From positions 1 to 64,000 of the forward strand of contig MEOG01000020.1 in assembly GCA_001769125.1 (NCBI GenBank): DNA of 64,000 nt. Direction: 5' to 3'. A program made the translations under genes and the position numbers. The DNA comes from Bacteroidetes bacterium GWF2_35_48. Its GTDB lineage: Bacteria; Bacteroidota; Bacteroidia; Bacteroidales; GWF2-35-48. Below are positions 17,662-26,677 of this stretch, in pieces (the first letter of the stretch is position 1; each line of letters starts with the position of its first letter). The notes beneath the pieces are model-generated. The model did no database searches. It was not told the DNA's origin and saw only the letters and a program-made list of their open reading frames with translations.

Positions 17662-18527
17662 ACATAGAAATTGACCCCGGCTCTGGTTTTTGCTTTGGTG
17701 TTGTGTATGCAATTCAACGCGCAGAAGAAGAACTAAAAAAACACAAAACACTGTATTGTCTTGGCGATATTGTTCACAATAATGTGGAGGTAAATCGTCT
17801 TAAAGAGCTTGGTCTTGTTACTATTGAACACAGCCAGCTAAAAAATCTTCACAATTGCAAAGTATTAATACGTGCTCACGGAGAGCCGCCCGAAACGTAC
17901 CAGATTGCTTTTCAAAATAATATTGAACTTATTGATGCATCCTGCCCGGTTGTGCTTCGCTTACAAAATAAAATTAAAAACGGGTTTGACCGGATGAAGG
18001 AAGTGAACGGACAGATTGTGATATACGGGAAAGAAGGTCATGCCGAAGTCAACGGATTAGTCGGGCAAACAAAAGAAGAAGCCATTGTAGTCAACAAAAT
18101 TTCAGACCTTGATAAAATTGATTTTACACGCCCTGTTATTTTATATTCTCAGACAACGCAAAGTACAAGCGGTTTTCAGGCAATTCAGCAAGAAATTGAA
18201 AAAAGACTTGCCAGTATGAATGTAAATTTTTCATTTGTTGCAAACGACACGATTTGTCATCAGGTTTCAACACGCGGGCCACAACTCATGGAGTTTTCAA
18301 AAACACACGATATTATTATTTTTGTAAGCGGAAAAAAAAGCTCGAATGGTAAAATGCTTTACGAAGTATGTAAAAAAGAAAATCCGAACACCTATTTTGT
18401 TTCAGACGTTGACGATCTTGATTTTTTCTGGTTTTCTGAAAATAAATCGGTGGGTATTTGCGGTGCTACATCAACACCTCGCTGGCTGATGGAAAAAATT
18501 TGTAATGAGATAAAAAACAGAAAGTGA
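17658..18527 (+). CDS. ispH: 4-hydroxy-3-methylbut-2-enyl diphosphate reductase
   Basis: A 289-residue [4Fe-4S] enzyme, the last step of the MEP isoprenoid pathway, giving IPP and DMAPP. The three cluster cysteines are in GFCFGV, DASCPVV and DTICHQVS. The acid-base Glu region GKEGHAEVNGLVGQT and the SQTTQS motif are present. It is coupled to cmk by a 4-bp overlap, a pairing often seen in Bacteroidota. This shows that the organism uses the MEP route. Confidence 0.97.
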   Translation: MNIEIDPGSGFCFGVVYAIQRAEEELKKHKTLYCLGDIVHNNVEVNRLKELGLVTIEHSQLKNLHNCKVLIRAHGEPPETYQIAFQNNIELIDASCPVVLRLQNKIKNGFDRMKEVNGQIVIYGKEGHAEVNGLVGQTKEEAIVVNKISDLDKIDFTRPVILYSQTTQSTSGFQAIQQEIEKRLASMNVNFSFVANDTICHQVSTRGPQLMEFSKTHDIIIFVSGKKSSNGKMLYEVCKKENPNTYFVSDVDDLDFFWFSENKSVGICGATSTPRWLMEKICNEIKNRK

Positions 18528-18648
18528 TTTTTTGTGGATTTTTTTACTTTCAGCCTGTCCTCCTTAAAAGAAACAGTATGTTTTTTGGGATAATTTGGTG
18601 GCGAAGAAAATACTTTCAGAGTGGGACTCAACAATAAAAAAAAATTAA

Positions 18649-18656
18649 TACTTTTG
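18649..18656 (+). promoter_or_regulatory. -7 box for the phosphofructokinase gene
   Basis: TACTTTTG matches TAnnTTTG, 24 bases before the ATG at 18681. No clear -33 element is present. Confidence 0.4.
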
Positions 18657-18680
18657 AGGTAAATATTAAATTAATAGAAT

Positions 18681-19907
18681 ATGATCAAACAAAAAACCGT
18701 AGTTATACTATGCGCTGGTGGTCCTGCACCCGGCATCAACACTGTTATTGCAACTGTTTCAAAAAGGTTTATTTCGGGAGGATACAGAATATTGGGATTA
18801 AATTATGGATACAAAACTATTTTCATGTCAAATCCCGATTTTATTGAAATCAATTATGATCTGGCAGACCGTATTTTTGATAAAGGCGGATCGTATCTGA
18901 AAATGAGCAGGCATAAACCCAAAAAAGAAGAATTTAATGTAGATTTTTTCGTTAAAGAAAACATTGTACTTCTTGTAACAATAGGGGGCGACGACACTGC
19001 ATCCTCTGCAAACAGAATTAGCCAGTATCTTGCAGAAAACAATCATAAAATACAGAACATTCATGTTCCGAAAACCATAGACAACGACCTTCCGTTGCCA
19101 GACAATATTCCTACATTCGGATACCATACTGCAAAGAATGAAGGAGTGCGTATATGCAAAACCATATTGGAAGATGCGCGCACCAGCGATGGTTGGTTTG
19201 TCATTTCTGCCATGGGTCGTGAAGCAGGACATCTGGCTCTGGGTATTGGTTTGGCTTGTCATTACCCGATGATTATTATTCCTGAAATGTTTTATAAGGT
19301 TTCTGTTACTTTTGACAGAATTTTAAAAATGATTATCTCTTCAATGGTAAAGAGGGAACTGATGGGATTAAAATACGGTGCTGCCATTGTTTCAGAAGGT
19401 GTTTTTCATTATTTTGATGAAGAAGAAATTATGAATTGCGGCATTGTTTTCACGTATGATGACCATGGACACCCAGAACTGGGGAATGTAAGTAAAGCAC
19501 ATATTTTTAATGTACTGTTGCAAACCGAACTAAAAAATCTGAATTTAAAATTCCGCAGCAGACCCGAAGAAGTAGGCTATGAGCTGCGTTGCGTGTCTCC
19601 TATCGCATATGATTTAAAATATTGCACGAATCTTGGCAATGGAGTAAAAGTACTTTTTGACCGTGGAGAAACTCAATGTATCGTTGTTTCTACAGCAAAT
19701 GATGAAGTTCTTCCTTTATACATGAAAGACATTTCCAATGAGCAGGGCATTATCAAACCACGTCTTGTTAATGTGCAGTCAGAGCGCTTTCTCGTTACAT
19801 TGGGAAGTTTTGAATATATCACGGAAAGAGACTATGCTGCCGCGAAAAAATATTTTGCAAACCCTGAGGAATACGATTTGAAGAATATTTTGAAAATTGA
19901 GATTTAG
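18681..19907 (+). CDS. 6-phosphofructokinase, likely PPi-dependent
   Basis: A 408-residue PFK-family enzyme (CAGGPAPGIN near the N-terminus). Two diagnostic positions favour pyrophosphate as phosphoryl donor: GGDDT in place of the ATP-type GGDGS, and PKTIDND in place of PGTIDND. The Asp and Lys there block ATP binding in known PPi-PFKs. AMGREAGHLALGIG and the C-terminal substrate region are also present. It interconverts fructose 6-phosphate and fructose 1,6-bisphosphate, reversibly if PPi-linked. It is monocistronic with its own -7 box. The donor is inferred from residues, not measured. Confidence 0.9.
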   Translation: MIKQKTVVILCAGGPAPGINTVIATVSKRFISGGYRILGLNYGYKTIFMSNPDFIEINYDLADRIFDKGGSYLKMSRHKPKKEEFNVDFFVKENIVLLVTIGGDDTASSANRISQYLAENNHKIQNIHVPKTIDNDLPLPDNIPTFGYHTAKNEGVRICKTILEDARTSDGWFVISAMGREAGHLALGIGLACHYPMIIIPEMFYKVSVTFDRILKMIISSMVKRELMGLKYGAAIVSEGVFHYFDEEEIMNCGIVFTYDDHGHPELGNVSKAHIFNVLLQTELKNLNLKFRSRPEEVGYELRCVSPIAYDLKYCTNLGNGVKVLFDRGETQCIVVSTANDEVLPLYMKDISNEQGIIKPRLVNVQSERFLVTLGSFEYITERDYAAAKKYFANPEEYDLKNILKIEI

Positions 19908-20157
19908 ATTTAATCGGATTTTTTGACACGAATTCTCACAAATTATTTTATTAGGGTGCTATTTGAACGCAGACCTTGTCTGTCGAAAGTCAAGATGACG
20001 CAGATGCAGCAGTTATGGTTGTAGCAACGGTCACGCAAAACGTGATCTTAGAAATTAACCATTGAAATTTATATTTTAATTTTGGTCTAAAATATAAATA
20101 CAATTGGTATAATTTGCTACTGATTCCGCTGTGTTCAAAAGATTTCAAGATTTTTGG

Positions 20158-20165
20158 TATATTTG
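20158..20165 (+). promoter_or_regulatory. -7 box for the fic gene
   Basis: TATATTTG matches TAnnTTTG and lies 20 bases before the ATG at 20186. The -33 position is weak. Confidence 0.45.
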
Positions 20166-20185
20166 CAGATAGATAATAATAATTT

Positions 20186-20971
20186 ATGTGGCAAGATATT
20201 AAAAAATATAGAGAAAAATATAAAAAATTAGGATTACAGAATTCGATTGATTATGAAAAATTCTGTATGATTTCTATTGTATATAATTCATCAAAAATTG
20301 AAGGATGTTCTTTATCTGAAACCGACACAAAAATATTAATAGAAAATGATCTAACAGCAAAAGGGAAACCCCTTCGTGACCATTTAATGGTAAAAGATCA
20401 TTACAATGCATTTTTATCAATAAGAGAGAGAGCTTTCAATAAAGAAAAAATTACAATTGATTTCATAAAAGATATTAATGCAAAAGTAATGAGTAGTACG
20501 GGTGGTATTATAAAATCAATGGCTGGAGATTTTGATACTTCAAAAGGAGACTTACGATTTGCTCAAGTTTATGTTGATAAAAAATATTTTCCGAATTATA
20601 AAGAAGTACCAAAATTACTAGAAAAATTATGTACAGCGATTAATAGTAAAATTGATACAGTAAAAGAAAACGATATTATAAAATTATCTGCTGACATCCA
20701 TTACAATTTAGTAAATATCCATCCTTTTGGCGATGGTAATGGAAGGACATCAAGACTGTTTATGAATTATATACAGTTATATCATCAAGAACCTTTGATC
20801 AAAGTTTTTACTGAGGATAGAGCTAAATATATATCTGCTTTAAATGACACAGAAGAAAATGAAAATCCTGATATTTTCAGAAACTTTATTTGCAGTCAAC
20901 AAATTAAATTTTATAAAGCTGAAATAAAAAAATTCTCAAACTTAAAATCAGAATATATATTGCTGATGTAA
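20186..20971 (+). CDS. Fic-family protein (putative AMP-transferase)
   Basis: A 261-residue Fic protein. The core motif HPFGDGNGRTSR (residues 179-190) has the catalytic His and nucleotide-binding residues intact. An N-terminal SSKIEG (35-40) fits the inhibitory (S/T)xxxE(G/N) motif, making it a class II Fic protein that is self-inhibited. Such enzymes transfer AMP (or remove it) on Ser, Thr or Tyr of target proteins. No antitoxin gene is adjacent, as expected for class II. It stands alone between a PFK gene and a convergent alpha-oxoamine synthase gene. The target is unknown. Confidence 0.93.
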   Translation: MWQDIKKYREKYKKLGLQNSIDYEKFCMISIVYNSSKIEGCSLSETDTKILIENDLTAKGKPLRDHLMVKDHYNAFLSIRERAFNKEKITIDFIKDINAKVMSSTGGIIKSMAGDFDTSKGDLRFAQVYVDKKYFPNYKEVPKLLEKLCTAINSKIDTVKENDIIKLSADIHYNLVNIHPFGDGNGRTSRLFMNYIQLYHQEPLIKVFTEDRAKYISALNDTEENENPDIFRNFICSQQIKFYKAEIKKFSNLKSEYILLM

Positions 20972-21029
20972 TAATCGCAAACATAGACCTAACATCAAAA
21001 CACACGAAATAAAAAACGTTATTATTAAA

Positions 21030-21071
21030 CGTAAAAGAGCGCAGGGAGTAATTCTCTGCGCTCTTTTACGT
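21030..21071. terminator. Bidirectional terminator hairpin between fic and the PLP enzyme gene
   Basis: ACGTAAAAGAGCGCAGGGA pairs with TCTCTGCGCTCTTTTACGT around a short loop. The stem is long and GC-rich in the middle with A/T tracts at both ends, suiting two convergent genes. Confidence 0.85.
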
Positions 21072-21094
21072 TTTACAGATAATAAAATTTATTC

Positions 21095-22336
21095 TTAAAT
21101 TTCTGCAATTTTATCAGACATATATTTTCCGGCAGCAAGTTTTTTTGCTACTTCAGAGAAAGCATTAATTGTATATTCAACATCTGCTATAGTGTGTTCT
21201 GAAGTGGGTATCAGACGGAGAAGAATAACGCCTTTCGGTACAACCGGATATGCCACCATTGAGCAGAATACGCCATAGTTTTCACGCAGGTCAACAATAA
21301 CATTTGTGGCTTCGGGAATAGAGCCTGATAAAAATACAGGAGTAACCGGAGATTGCGTGTTGCCAATATTAAAGCCTTTTTCTTTCAGTCCATTTTGAAG
21401 CGCATTCACAACATTCCATAATTTTTCACGCAATTCGGGTTTGGTACGAAGTAATTCCAAACGCTTCAAAGCACCAAAAACCATAGGCATTGGGAGTGAT
21501 TTTGCAAAAATCTGCGAGCGCATATTATATTTCAAAAAGTCAATCACATATTCATCCGCGGCAATAAAACCGCCGATTCCGGCCATTGCTTTTGCAAAAG
21601 TTCCGAAATACAAATCAATTTTATCCTGCACACCAAAAAACTCACCGGTGCCCTGCCCTGTTTTTCCCATTGTTCCGAAGCCATGCGCATCATCAACAAG
21701 AAGCCGGAAATGATAGCTATCTTTTAAATCGCAGATTGCTTTTAAATTGCCCAGATCGCCGGACATACCGAAAACGCCCTCTGTTATTACCAGAACGCCT
21801 CCGTTTTGTCTTGCTGCGATTTTTGAAGCTTTATCTAACTGCCTGTGAAAATTTTCCATATCATTGTGGGGAAACACAAAGCGTTTTCCGAGATGCATAC
21901 GCATTCCGTCTATGATACAAGCATGCGCTTCAGAGTCATAAACAATAACATCGTTGCGGCTTAAAAGCGAATCAATAATTGAAATCATTCCCTGATAACC
22001 ATAATTAAGCAGGAATGAATCTTCTTTTCCGGCAAATGCAGCCAACTGTGCCTCCAGTTCTTCGTGTTTAACGGTTTGACCCGACATCATACGCGCACCC
22101 ATAGGATACGCCATTCCATAATCTTTCGCTGCTTCTGCATCTGCTTTACGCACCTCCGGATGGTTTGCAAGACCGATGTAATTGTTTAAACTCCAGTTAA
22201 GGACTTCTTTTCCCCTGAATTTCATACGGGGGTTAATTTCTCCTTCTAATTTTGGAAATGTAAAATAACCGTGTGCTTCCTTCTGGTATTTTCCAAGAGG
22301 GCCACGATTTCCTTTGATTCTTTCTAAAATATCCAC
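21095..22336 (-). CDS. Alpha-oxoamine synthase family PLP enzyme (KBL/SPT-like)
   Basis: A 413-residue fold-type I PLP enzyme of the family that includes glycine C-acetyltransferase, 8-amino-7-oxononanoate synthase and serine palmitoyltransferase. Visible motifs: NNYIGLANHPEV, GARMMSGQTVKHEELE, DDAHGFGTMG (PLP-binding Asp and His) and TFAKAMAGIGGF carrying the PLP-linked lysine. The family decarboxylates an amino acid while joining it to an acyl-CoA. Which acyl donor is used cannot be read here, and no biotin or threonine-degradation genes are adjacent. It might serve sphingolipid or related amino-lipid synthesis, common in Bacteroidota, but this is inference. Confidence 0.88.
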   Translation of the reverse strand: MDILERIKGNRGPLGKYQKEAHGYFTFPKLEGEINPRMKFRGKEVLNWSLNNYIGLANHPEVRKADAEAAKDYGMAYPMGARMMSGQTVKHEELEAQLAAFAGKEDSFLLNYGYQGMISIIDSLLSRNDVIVYDSEAHACIIDGMRMHLGKRFVFPHNDMENFHRQLDKASKIAARQNGGVLVITEGVFGMSGDLGNLKAICDLKDSYHFRLLVDDAHGFGTMGKTGQGTGEFFGVQDKIDLYFGTFAKAMAGIGGFIAADEYVIDFLKYNMRSQIFAKSLPMPMVFGALKRLELLRTKPELREKLWNVVNALQNGLKEKGFNIGNTQSPVTPVFLSGSIPEATNVIVDLRENYGVFCSMVAYPVVPKGVILLRLIPTSEHTIADVEYTINAFSEVAKKLAAGKYMSDKIAEI

Positions 22337-22362
22337 GATAATTTATTTTAAAATTTATGAGG

Positions 22363-22370
22363 CAAAGTTA
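22363..22370 (-). promoter_or_regulatory. -7 box for the alpha-oxoamine synthase gene
   Basis: TAACTTTG on the minus strand matches TAnnTTTG, 26 bases before the ATG at 22336. No -33 motif was found. Confidence 0.4.
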
Positions 22371-22469
22371 ATTTTTTTAGAAATGAAAAAGAGAAAATAA
22401 AAATATTTATTATATGAGCTTGGGTAAAATGTGGGAAATGTTGTTGGAGAAGGGAGTTTGGAGAGTAAA

Positions 22470-22699
22470 GTCGGTAGTCGGCAGTCGAAAAAGTCAGCAG
22501 TCAGCAGTCAGGAAGTCAGCAGTCAGCAGTCAGGCAGTCGGCAGTCAGCAGTCAGCAGTCAGCAGTCAGCAGTCAGCAGTCAGCAGTCAGGAAGTCAGGA
22601 AGTCGGCAGTCAGGAAGACTGTAGGCTGAGGACTGAGGACTGTAGACTGAGGACTGTAGACTGAGGACTGTAGACTGAGGACTGTAGACTGTAGACTGA
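22470..22699. repeat. Heptamer-armed inverted repeat, family C, copy 1
   Basis: The left arm is many copies of a 7-mer with CAGTC core (AGTCAGC and variants). The right arm from about 22615 is a tandem GACTGAG/GACTGTA run whose GACTG core is complementary. It fills most of the 420-bp gap between the alpha-oxoamine synthase gene and the outer-membrane protein gene. Reading frames through it encode only SQQSAV-type repeats and are not genes. A related element is at 26678-26804. Confidence 0.85.
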
Positions 22700-22756
22700 T
22701 TAAAAAAATCTTTTTACCTAAAATAAATTATTGCCAGAAACTTGTATCAATACAGT

Positions 22757-23422
22757 TCAATCTCTCGGAAAAACATAGCCAATCTGAAAGCCTGCTGTAA
22801 AGCCGAGTTTGCCAAAGCGGTATATGCCTCTGATGCCTCCATAAGCACCAGCAAAAAAATTATCTTTAACCTGAAAATAGGCTTTAATTCCGGTTTCGCC
22901 GCTCATGTAAATTGTTTTGGGAAGCGTTTCGAGGCGACGGGCATAGTCAACACCAAAAGGATTTACATAAATTGAAAAAGCAAATTGCGAGAAATTCCGG
23001 GGATGAATTTTAAAATTTACACCCTCGGGCAACAGCAATGTAAGAATACTCAGAAACACCCAGCCTCCACGGTTCGAGTCTGCTTCTAAAGCAAACATTA
23101 ACATATAGGGAGAAACAACCGTTCCCGGAGTTCCATGAACTGAATACAGCTTGTTGTCTTTATAACTAAGTGAGAATTTATAGTTCAACGAAAGAAAATC
23201 AGTAACAGATGGTTCAAAAGAAATACCCATGCTCCATACCTGCTGGTTTCCATAAAATGTAAGATCAGGAGTTAAGGCAGCTGTCCAGCCTGTTTGAAAA
23301 ATAGAAGAAGTGGTAGATTTCCCTGATTTTACAAGCGGATTGCCAGCATAGATGTTTGCAATAAAAAAAGAAAAACAAAGAAAGCAAAAAAGTTTTCGGA
23401 TGTTGTTAACAGATACGCACAT
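22757..23422 (-). CDS. Predicted outer-membrane beta-barrel protein, unknown function
   Basis: A 221-residue protein with a signal peptide (hydrophobic LFCFLCFSFFIANIYAG, about residues 11-27). The remainder has alternating polar and aromatic short strands, for example TPDLTFYGNQQVWSMGISFE, and repeated GYV/GIR/YRFG patterns, suggesting a small beta-barrel. No named family was recognised. It is divergent from purD with a 51-bp gap containing -7-like sequences. The exact start is uncertain, but the signal peptide fits this one. Confidence 0.65.
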   Translation of the reverse strand: MCVSVNNIRKLFCFLCFSFFIANIYAGNPLVKSGKSTTSSIFQTGWTAALTPDLTFYGNQQVWSMGISFEPSVTDFLSLNYKFSLSYKDNKLYSVHGTPGTVVSPYMLMFALEADSNRGGWVFLSILTLLLPEGVNFKIHPRNFSQFAFSIYVNPFGVDYARRLETLPKTIYMSGETGIKAYFQVKDNFFAGAYGGIRGIYRFGKLGFTAGFQIGYVFPRD

Positions 23423-23438
23423 TTTTCACAATAGAATT

Positions 23439-23446
23439 TAACTTTG
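23439..23446 (+). promoter_or_regulatory. -7 box for purD
   Basis: TAACTTTG matches TAnnTTTG and lies 27 bases before the purD ATG. It sits inside the near-palindrome TAACTTTGTAAAGTTA shared with the divergent gene. Confidence 0.4.
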
Positions 23447-23473
23447 TAAAGTTACAAAAAAATCAAAACAGAT

Positions 23474-24754
23474 ATGAATATTTTGCTTTTAGGCTCCGGT
23501 GGCAGAGAACACACCCTCGCATGGAAAATGAATCAAAGTAACTTGTTAAAAAAACTTTTTATCGCACCCGGAAATGCAGGCACTTTGCAGGCAGGCACAA
23601 ATGTTTCTCTTGATATTTTAAATTTTGAATCTGTTGGAATATTCTGTATTGAAAACAATATTGAGATGTTAATTGTTGGTCCCGAAGAACCCCTTGTTAA
23701 AGGGATATGTGATTATTTTCAATCAGAAGAACGCTTGAAACATATTGCATTAATTGGCCCCACAAAAACGGGCGCACAATTAGAGGGCAGCAAAGATTTT
23801 TCCAAGCAGTTTATGGAAAGATATAATATACCAACAGCGCGATACAAGAGCTTTACAAGAGATACTGTTGCAGATGGATTTCAGTTTTTAAAATCGTTAC
23901 AAGCTCCTTATGTTTTAAAAGCAGACGGACTTGCAGCCGGAAAAGGTGTTATTATTCTTGAGAATATAACAGAAGCTCAAATAGCACTTGCAGATATGCT
24001 TGAAGGCAAATTTGGCGATGCAAGCAAAACCGTAGTTATTGAAGAATATTTGCATGGAATTGAAATGTCTGCTTTTGTTGTAACAGATGGAAAAAGTTAT
24101 AAAATTTTGCCTGAGGCTAAAGATTACAAACGCATTGGAGATAGCGACAAAGGGTTGAATACAGGAGGCATGGGAGCCGTATCGCCTGTTCTTTTTGCTA
24201 ATGATGAGTTCATGAAAAAGCTCGAAGATCGTGTAATAAGGCCAACAATAAAAGGGCTGCTGAATGAAAGTATTCATTATTGCGGGTTTATTTTTTTCGG
24301 AATTATGAATGTGAAAGGAGATCCTTATGTTATTGAATACAACGCGAGGATGGGCGATCCGGAAACAGAAGTTGCTGTACCCAGAATAAAAAATGACCTT
24401 GTGGAAATTTTTATTGCAATGGCCAAAGGCAATCTTGAAAAAATAAATATTGATATAGATAAAAGAACCGTAACGACAGTAATGATGGTCTCTGAAGGAT
24501 ACCCGGAAGCGTATGAAAAAGGAAAAGAAATTTCAGGATTAGAATGTGTGGAAAACTGTATCCCCTTTCATGCAGGTACAAAATTAGAGGATGAAAAAAT
24601 TGTAACAAACGGTGGAAGAGTAATTGCTGTAAGCGCTTTTGGGAAAAATATTCAGGAAGCAAGAAATTTATCGTACCAGGGAGTTGCAGTAATAAATTAT
24701 GAGGGAAAATATTTCAGAAAAGATATCGGTTCAGACTTAATGAATCTAAAATAA
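23474..24754 (+). CDS. purD: Phosphoribosylamine-glycine ligase
   Basis: A 426-residue GARS enzyme of de novo purine synthesis, which joins 5-phosphoribosylamine and glycine with ATP. MNILLLGSGGREHTLAWK at the N-terminus, the ATP-grasp loop KADGLAAGKGV, NTGGMGAVSP and EYNARMGDPETE are all diagnostic. The length is that of a stand-alone PurD. It ends at a strong bidirectional terminator. Confidence 0.97.
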   Translation: MNILLLGSGGREHTLAWKMNQSNLLKKLFIAPGNAGTLQAGTNVSLDILNFESVGIFCIENNIEMLIVGPEEPLVKGICDYFQSEERLKHIALIGPTKTGAQLEGSKDFSKQFMERYNIPTARYKSFTRDTVADGFQFLKSLQAPYVLKADGLAAGKGVIILENITEAQIALADMLEGKFGDASKTVVIEEYLHGIEMSAFVVTDGKSYKILPEAKDYKRIGDSDKGLNTGGMGAVSPVLFANDEFMKKLEDRVIRPTIKGLLNESIHYCGFIFFGIMNVKGDPYVIEYNARMGDPETEVAVPRIKNDLVEIFIAMAKGNLEKINIDIDKRTVTTVMMVSEGYPEAYEKGKEISGLECVENCIPFHAGTKLEDEKIVTNGGRVIAVSAFGKNIQEARNLSYQGVAVINYEGKYFRKDIGSDLMNLK

Positions 24755-24780
24755 AAAAAGGAGCGAAAAGCTCCTTTTTT
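24754..24780. terminator. Bidirectional terminator between purD and the TPR protein gene
   Basis: AAAAAAGGAGC and GCTCCTTTTTT form a perfect 11-bp stem with a 5-base loop between two convergent genes. The T-tract on the plus strand and A-tract on the other serve both directions. Confidence 0.92.
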
Positions 24781-24781
24781 A

Positions 24782-25483
24782 TTACTCTTTATTGAGTTTA
24801 TATTTTATTCTGGCAATATATTTTTCGGCTTTTCGCGACTCCTGACTTTTTGAAAAATCTTTTTCTATTATTTCATAAATTTTCAGAGCATTATCCATGT
24901 CGCCCAGCTTTTCATAAGCCAAGGCAGCTTTCATGAAGAAAACCGGACTTGTAAAATCATTGTTTACTTTTTCAGCAGCTTTCAAATAAAAATCTACGGC
25001 TTCTTTTGTTTTTCCAAGTTCCATGTTCGCGTCTCCGATACCGCCAATTGCAAGGGGTGCAAGAAATTTATCGCTGGATTTGAATTGATCAAGATATTCA
25101 ATAGCTTTAGGAAAATCTTTCAGACGCAAATAGCACATTCCTGCATAGTATTTTGAAAGGTTACCGCTTTTTGTACTTCCGTATTCTTCGATGATATTTA
25201 AAAATCCAAAATAATTGCCATCGCCATTTAAAGCAATACGGAAAGAGTCTTTTTCAAAATATTGTTCAGCCACGAACATTTGTTTTTGAGCTTCTTCCTG
25301 TTTTGGTTTTAGATAAAAACTGTTATAAAGAAGATAACCGCCAATGACAACTATAATTGCTCCAATCACACCGGAGATAATCTTTTTATTATCTTCAATA
25401 AATTGTTCGGTTCTGCTGAGAGCGGTGTCAACAGCTATGATTTTATCGTCTGAATTATCAATATTGCTTTTTTCTTTTGCCAT
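24782..25483 (-). CDS. YfgM-like membrane-anchored TPR protein
   Basis: A 233-residue protein: a polar N-terminal segment (1-33), one membrane helix IISGVIGAIIVVIGGYLLYNSF (about 35-56) and a periplasmic TPR domain. The TPR units include YYAGMCYLRLKDFPKAIEYL and KAALAYEKLGDMDNALKIYE. This matches the YfgM/TPR_21 group, linked in E. coli to the Sec translocon and periplasmic chaperones. It stands alone, convergent with purD. A TACATTTG -7 box (25514-25521, minus strand) lies 30 bases upstream. Confidence 0.8.
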   Translation of the reverse strand: MAKEKSNIDNSDDKIIAVDTALSRTEQFIEDNKKIISGVIGAIIVVIGGYLLYNSFYLKPKQEEAQKQMFVAEQYFEKDSFRIALNGDGNYFGFLNIIEEYGSTKSGNLSKYYAGMCYLRLKDFPKAIEYLDQFKSSDKFLAPLAIGGIGDANMELGKTKEAVDFYLKAAEKVNNDFTSPVFFMKAALAYEKLGDMDNALKIYEIIEKDFSKSQESRKAEKYIARIKYKLNKE

Positions 25484-25513
25484 AATAACTTATGTATTCA
25501 ATTTTAAAGAGTG

Positions 25514-25521
25514 CAAATGTA
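25514..25521 (-). promoter_or_regulatory. -7 box for the TPR protein gene
   Basis: TACATTTG on the minus strand matches TAnnTTTG, 30 bases upstream of the ATG at 25483. Confidence 0.4.
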
Positions 25522-25685
25522 TGATTTTTATGAAATAAATAAAAAAAAATATTTTTTTTGTTGCTTGTTGCCTGAAATACAGTAAGAAGAGTTAATTGAT
25601 TGTGTGTTTTATATCTCTGTTTAGCTCTTATTAATCCTTTTAAATTTTCAAATGAACATCATTTTTTAAATCAAAAGCTCTTTTA

Positions 25686-25693
25686 TATCTTTG
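25686..25693 (+). promoter_or_regulatory. -7 box for the T9SS cargo gene
   Basis: TATCTTTG matches TAnnTTTG, 28 bases before the ATG at 25722. The -33 position is only T-rich. Confidence 0.4.
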
Positions 25694-25721
25694 AAAATCA
25701 AATCTATTAAAAAAATATTCT

Positions 25722-26657
25722 ATGCAAAGCTTCAGAACGATACTGTTTACAGCCCTTTTGGTAATATCAGGCTTTTATCTTTTTGCTCAATATTCTGTAC
25801 ATATAAATCAGCCGCCACCAGTAAGCCGACCTCAGATTTGTTTAGTTACGGTAAGTCCGGAATCTGATAAAAATCTTATTGTATGGGAAAAAAATAATGC
25901 AGAACGTGTTGCTGAATATAAAATATACAAAAGAGATGATAATGATTTACAATATTATCCTATCGGAATAAAATCTGTAACAGAAACAGGAATTTTTGCA
26001 GATTCTGCATCAACACCTCATCTCAAATCAAACTATTATAAAATTTCTGCAATTGATTCATGTGGAAAAGAGAGCGAACTCAGCGACGCGCATAAAACAA
26101 TTTATTTATCTGTAAGTGATGAGGGAAATTCTTTTTTGCTTGAATCAGAACACTACGAGGGGCTTTCGTTTCAAAATTATGAGATATGGCGCGGCATTCA
26201 GGCTGATAATCTTTTTTGGATCGGCGTTAATCCTGCTGACAGTATATTTTATTCAGATATTAACGCGCCGGGTGGAACTTTTTTTTATCAGTTAAAAATG
26301 AACTTGCCAGTTCCTTGTAACCCTGAACAAGCAAAAGAACTCAGCGGGCCTTTCATGAAATCTCTTTCAAATATTGAGGGAGTAAGCAATGTTTCTGCTT
26401 TATTACATTTTAATAAAAATAAATCCCTCATAATATTTCCCAATCCTTTTTCAGAAAAAACTAAAATTATTTTTTTAAATCCGGAAGCAAAAGAATATTC
26501 TTTAACCCTCACAGATATAACAGGAAAGCCGGTTTACGTGAAAGAAAAAATAAGATCTAATTCTGTAGAAATTGAAAAGGGAACGTTGAAGCCGGGTTAT
26601 TACAATCTGATTTTAAAAGGAGAAAAATGTGAATATGGGATGTTGATCGTTAACTGA
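25722..26657 (+). CDS. Secreted protein with T9SS type A C-terminal sorting domain
   Basis: A 311-residue protein with a signal peptide (about 1-23, ending FYLFAQ). A middle part resembles fibronectin type III-like strands (LIVWEKNNAERVAEYKIYKR, then YYKISAIDSCGKESELS). The C-terminal signal of about 75 residues has the type A pattern: IIFPNPFSEKTKI, SLTLTDITGKPVY and LKPGYYNLILKG. It should be exported by Sec and then the type IX secretion system and attached to the surface. No catalytic motif is seen. Confidence 0.85.
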   Translation: MQSFRTILFTALLVISGFYLFAQYSVHINQPPPVSRPQICLVTVSPESDKNLIVWEKNNAERVAEYKIYKRDDNDLQYYPIGIKSVTETGIFADSASTPHLKSNYYKISAIDSCGKESELSDAHKTIYLSVSDEGNSFLLESEHYEGLSFQNYEIWRGIQADNLFWIGVNPADSIFYSDINAPGGTFFYQLKMNLPVPCNPEQAKELSGPFMKSLSNIEGVSNVSALLHFNKNKSLIIFPNPFSEKTKIIFLNPEAKEYSLTLTDITGKPVYVKEKIRSNSVEIEKGTLKPGYYNLILKGEKCEYGMLIVN

Positions 26658-26677
26658 TATTTCGGGAATAGTGGAAA

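Noticed and set aside
22414-22664. Two overlapping plus-strand frames of 71 and 77 codons.
   Set aside because: They are translations of the CAGTC heptamer repeat (SQQSAV runs) with no domain and no promoter evidence.
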